A DNA stretch of 57,211 bases from Fibrobacter sp. (GTDB taxonomy: Bacteria; Fibrobacterota; Fibrobacteria; Fibrobacterales; Fibrobacteraceae): the NCBI GenBank assembly GCA_017503015.1, contig JAFVTX010000058.1:1-57211 (forward strand). Direction: 5' to 3'. The translations under genes were made by a program, and so were the position numbers. Positions 56,419 to 57,211 of the stretch are shown piece after piece (position 1 is the stretch's first letter; every line of letters begins with the position of its first letter). The notes beneath the pieces were generated by a model. The model was given only the letters and a program-made list of their open reading frames with translations, had not been told where the DNA came from and ran no database searches.

Positions 56419-57051
56419 CTAGCGCCAACGGCGATGGTTGTCCGGCCCGTCGAAATCGTCGTAGCGGTCGTCGTAGTTTTCGGGATAGTCGCCGTCGTCG
56501 TAGTTGTCGTCCCGGTCGGGGAATCCCGATTCCAGCTCGGTGAAACTGGGCTCCTCGATGTTCACCACCTGGACTTCGAAAATCAGGTCCTTGCCTGCGA
56601 AGGGGTGGTTCCCGTCCACCAGCACGGTATCCTTGTAGATTTCTTTCACGATGTAGATGCCGTCGGCGTCGTCCTCGTCGTCCAGGTTCAGTCCATCTAC
56701 AAACTCGTCGGCGGTGTCGGGCAGCTGGAATTCCCGGATGTCGTTGTCCAGCATCATCTCCAGCTCCATGCCCAGCCAGAGTTCCCCTACGTCCTGGAGT
56801 TCTTCTTTGGGAACTTGGAGCAGCAGGTCGTCGCGGTATGGTCCGTAGCCCTGGTCAAAGGGAATCTCTACGGTGAACTTTTCGCCCAGCTTGCGGCCTT
56901 CCAGGGCGGATTCAAGTCCGGGGATAATGTTGTCGTAGCCGTGGATATATACAAAGGGGTGGCTCGGAGGAATTTCCTCCAAGATGCGCCCGCTCATCTC
57001 TTTGAGCGTGTAGGCGATGCTCACCTTTGTCTTTGCTTCCACGATTTCCAT
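56419..57051 (-). CDS. SlyD-like FKBP-type peptidyl-prolyl isomerase
   Basis: A 210-residue SlyD-type isomerase and chaperone. The FKBP part is split by an insert-in-flap domain: IPGLESALEGRKLGEKF and FDQGYGPYRDD, then the IF domain, then DGNHPFAGKDLIFEVQVV. The tail is rich in Asp and Tyr (DRDDNYDDGDYPENYDDRYD) rather than the His/Cys metal tail of enterobacterial SlyD. The ATG at 57051 is chosen because TATATT (57062-57067) ends ten bases upstream, which again suggests a leaderless mRNA without Shine-Dalgarno; an upstream in-frame extension would cross the promoter. Confidence 0.88.
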   Translation of the reverse strand: MEIVEAKTKVSIAYTLKEMSGRILEEIPPSHPFVYIHGYDNIIPGLESALEGRKLGEKFTVEIPFDQGYGPYRDDLLLQVPKEELQDVGELWLGMELEMMLDNDIREFQLPDTADEFVDGLNLDDEDDADGIYIVKEIYKDTVLVDGNHPFAGKDLIFEVQVVNIEEPSFTELESGFPDRDDNYDDGDYPENYDDRYDDFDGPDNHRRWR

Positions 57052-57061
57052 AGGCGCGACA

Positions 57062-57067
57062 AATATA
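57062..57067 (-). promoter_or_regulatory. TATATT -10 box of the SlyD-like gene
   Basis: On the minus strand TATATTTGTCGCGCCTATGG places the ATG ten bases after the -10, with no ribosome-binding site between. Confidence 0.5.
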
Positions 57068-57071
57068 GAAT

Positions 57072-57211
57072 TTTTAGCTATGAGTTGTGAGTTCGCCTTG
57101 CGTCGCAAGGCTTTGAGATTTTGAGGTGGCGTATACGGGGACATTCCCGAAATGACTCATAGCAACCGAAGGTTGTGACCTCATGCCTCGAACCTCGTGC
57201 CTCGAACCTTA
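57072..57211 (+). repeat. Short-word repeats at the right edge
   Basis: Words such as CTCATGCCTCGAACCTCGTG and GAGTTGTGAGTT continue to the end of the window and resemble the ACCTCATACCTCATACCT run at 2130. No gene is visible here. Confidence 0.5.

Overview
The window reads as chromosomal DNA of a Fibrobacter-lineage bacterium (Fibrobacterota). Grounds: two lipoproteins with the Fibrobacter-specific FISUMP domain (39507-40889 and 50978-52876), a TIGR02147-type regulator paired with a lipoprotein, a LexA box of the type described for Fibrobacter succinogenes (34639-34652), outer-membrane lipoprotein genes, and a recurrent TATATT -10 element. No rRNA, tRNA, CRISPR array, transposase or prophage was seen; genes are dense and mostly housekeeping, with accessory islands between them.

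Layout. 1-2004: tail of a glycosyltransferase, an unknown protein and two related membrane-anchored proteins. 2179-6063: purL. 6161-7922: an outer-membrane protein and a Cys-rich lipoprotein. 8131-10979: an operon of TIGR02147 regulator, carboxypeptidase-regulatory/LamG-like lipoprotein and PAS/zinc-ribbon protein. 11007-13153: a helical-repeat protein and argH. 13194-23929: a compact aryl polyene (APE/flexirubin-type pigment) cluster. A methyltransferase and a ketosynthase partner are read leftward. Read rightward are two acyl carrier proteins, a membrane/AMP-ligase/dehydratase fusion, a glycosyltransferase, an acyltransferase, an aromatic amino acid ammonia-lyase, a thioesterase, a DUF3261 lipoprotein, a ketosynthase and a dehydratase. 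The ammonia-lyase would make the aryl starter, the ligase load it on an ACP, the ketosynthase pair and dehydratases extend the polyene, and the acyl/glycosyl transferases anchor it in the outer membrane. No ketoreductase, second complete ketosynthase or MMPL exporter lies in the cluster.

23955-29337: a DegT aminotransferase, a radical-SAM/TIGR03915 DNA-repair-like pair, and a GH5 mannanase-like enzyme. 29330-36066: a signal-peptidase-like protein with altered catalytic residues, lepA, cyclophilin, a histone-H1-like/DksA fusion, lexA and serS. 36316-43195: an LptE-like lipoprotein, trmJ, a histidine phosphatase broken by an amber codon, hisI, a FISUMP lipoprotein, proA and exonuclease III. 43245-44546: an aminotransferase. 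44645-46776: the most unusual stretch. It holds a leaderless 36-residue gene with its own promoter and terminator, a composite repeat, a structured RNA ending in a terminator, an ORF6N/PLD-like protein and a PD-(D/E)XK-type protein. 46745-57051: trmFO, a stand-alone AICAR transformylase, a NifU-like protein, a repeat-rich FISUMP lipoprotein, a DUF748/AsmA-like protein, an Arg/Asn/Asp-rich membrane protein behind a structured leader, and a SlyD-like isomerase.

Two themes cut across the window. First, TATATT -10 boxes occur throughout. Five candidate promoters place TATATT 17 bp, and one 18 bp, after a TTG-type -35, and in six genes TATATT ends only 6-10 nt before the start codon with no Shine-Dalgarno, suggesting leaderless mRNAs. 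Second, several families of short dispersed repeats fill intergenic space: a ~100 bp composite element, a GGCGCC/GGCGCG element, REP-like palindromes and degenerate short-word repeats.
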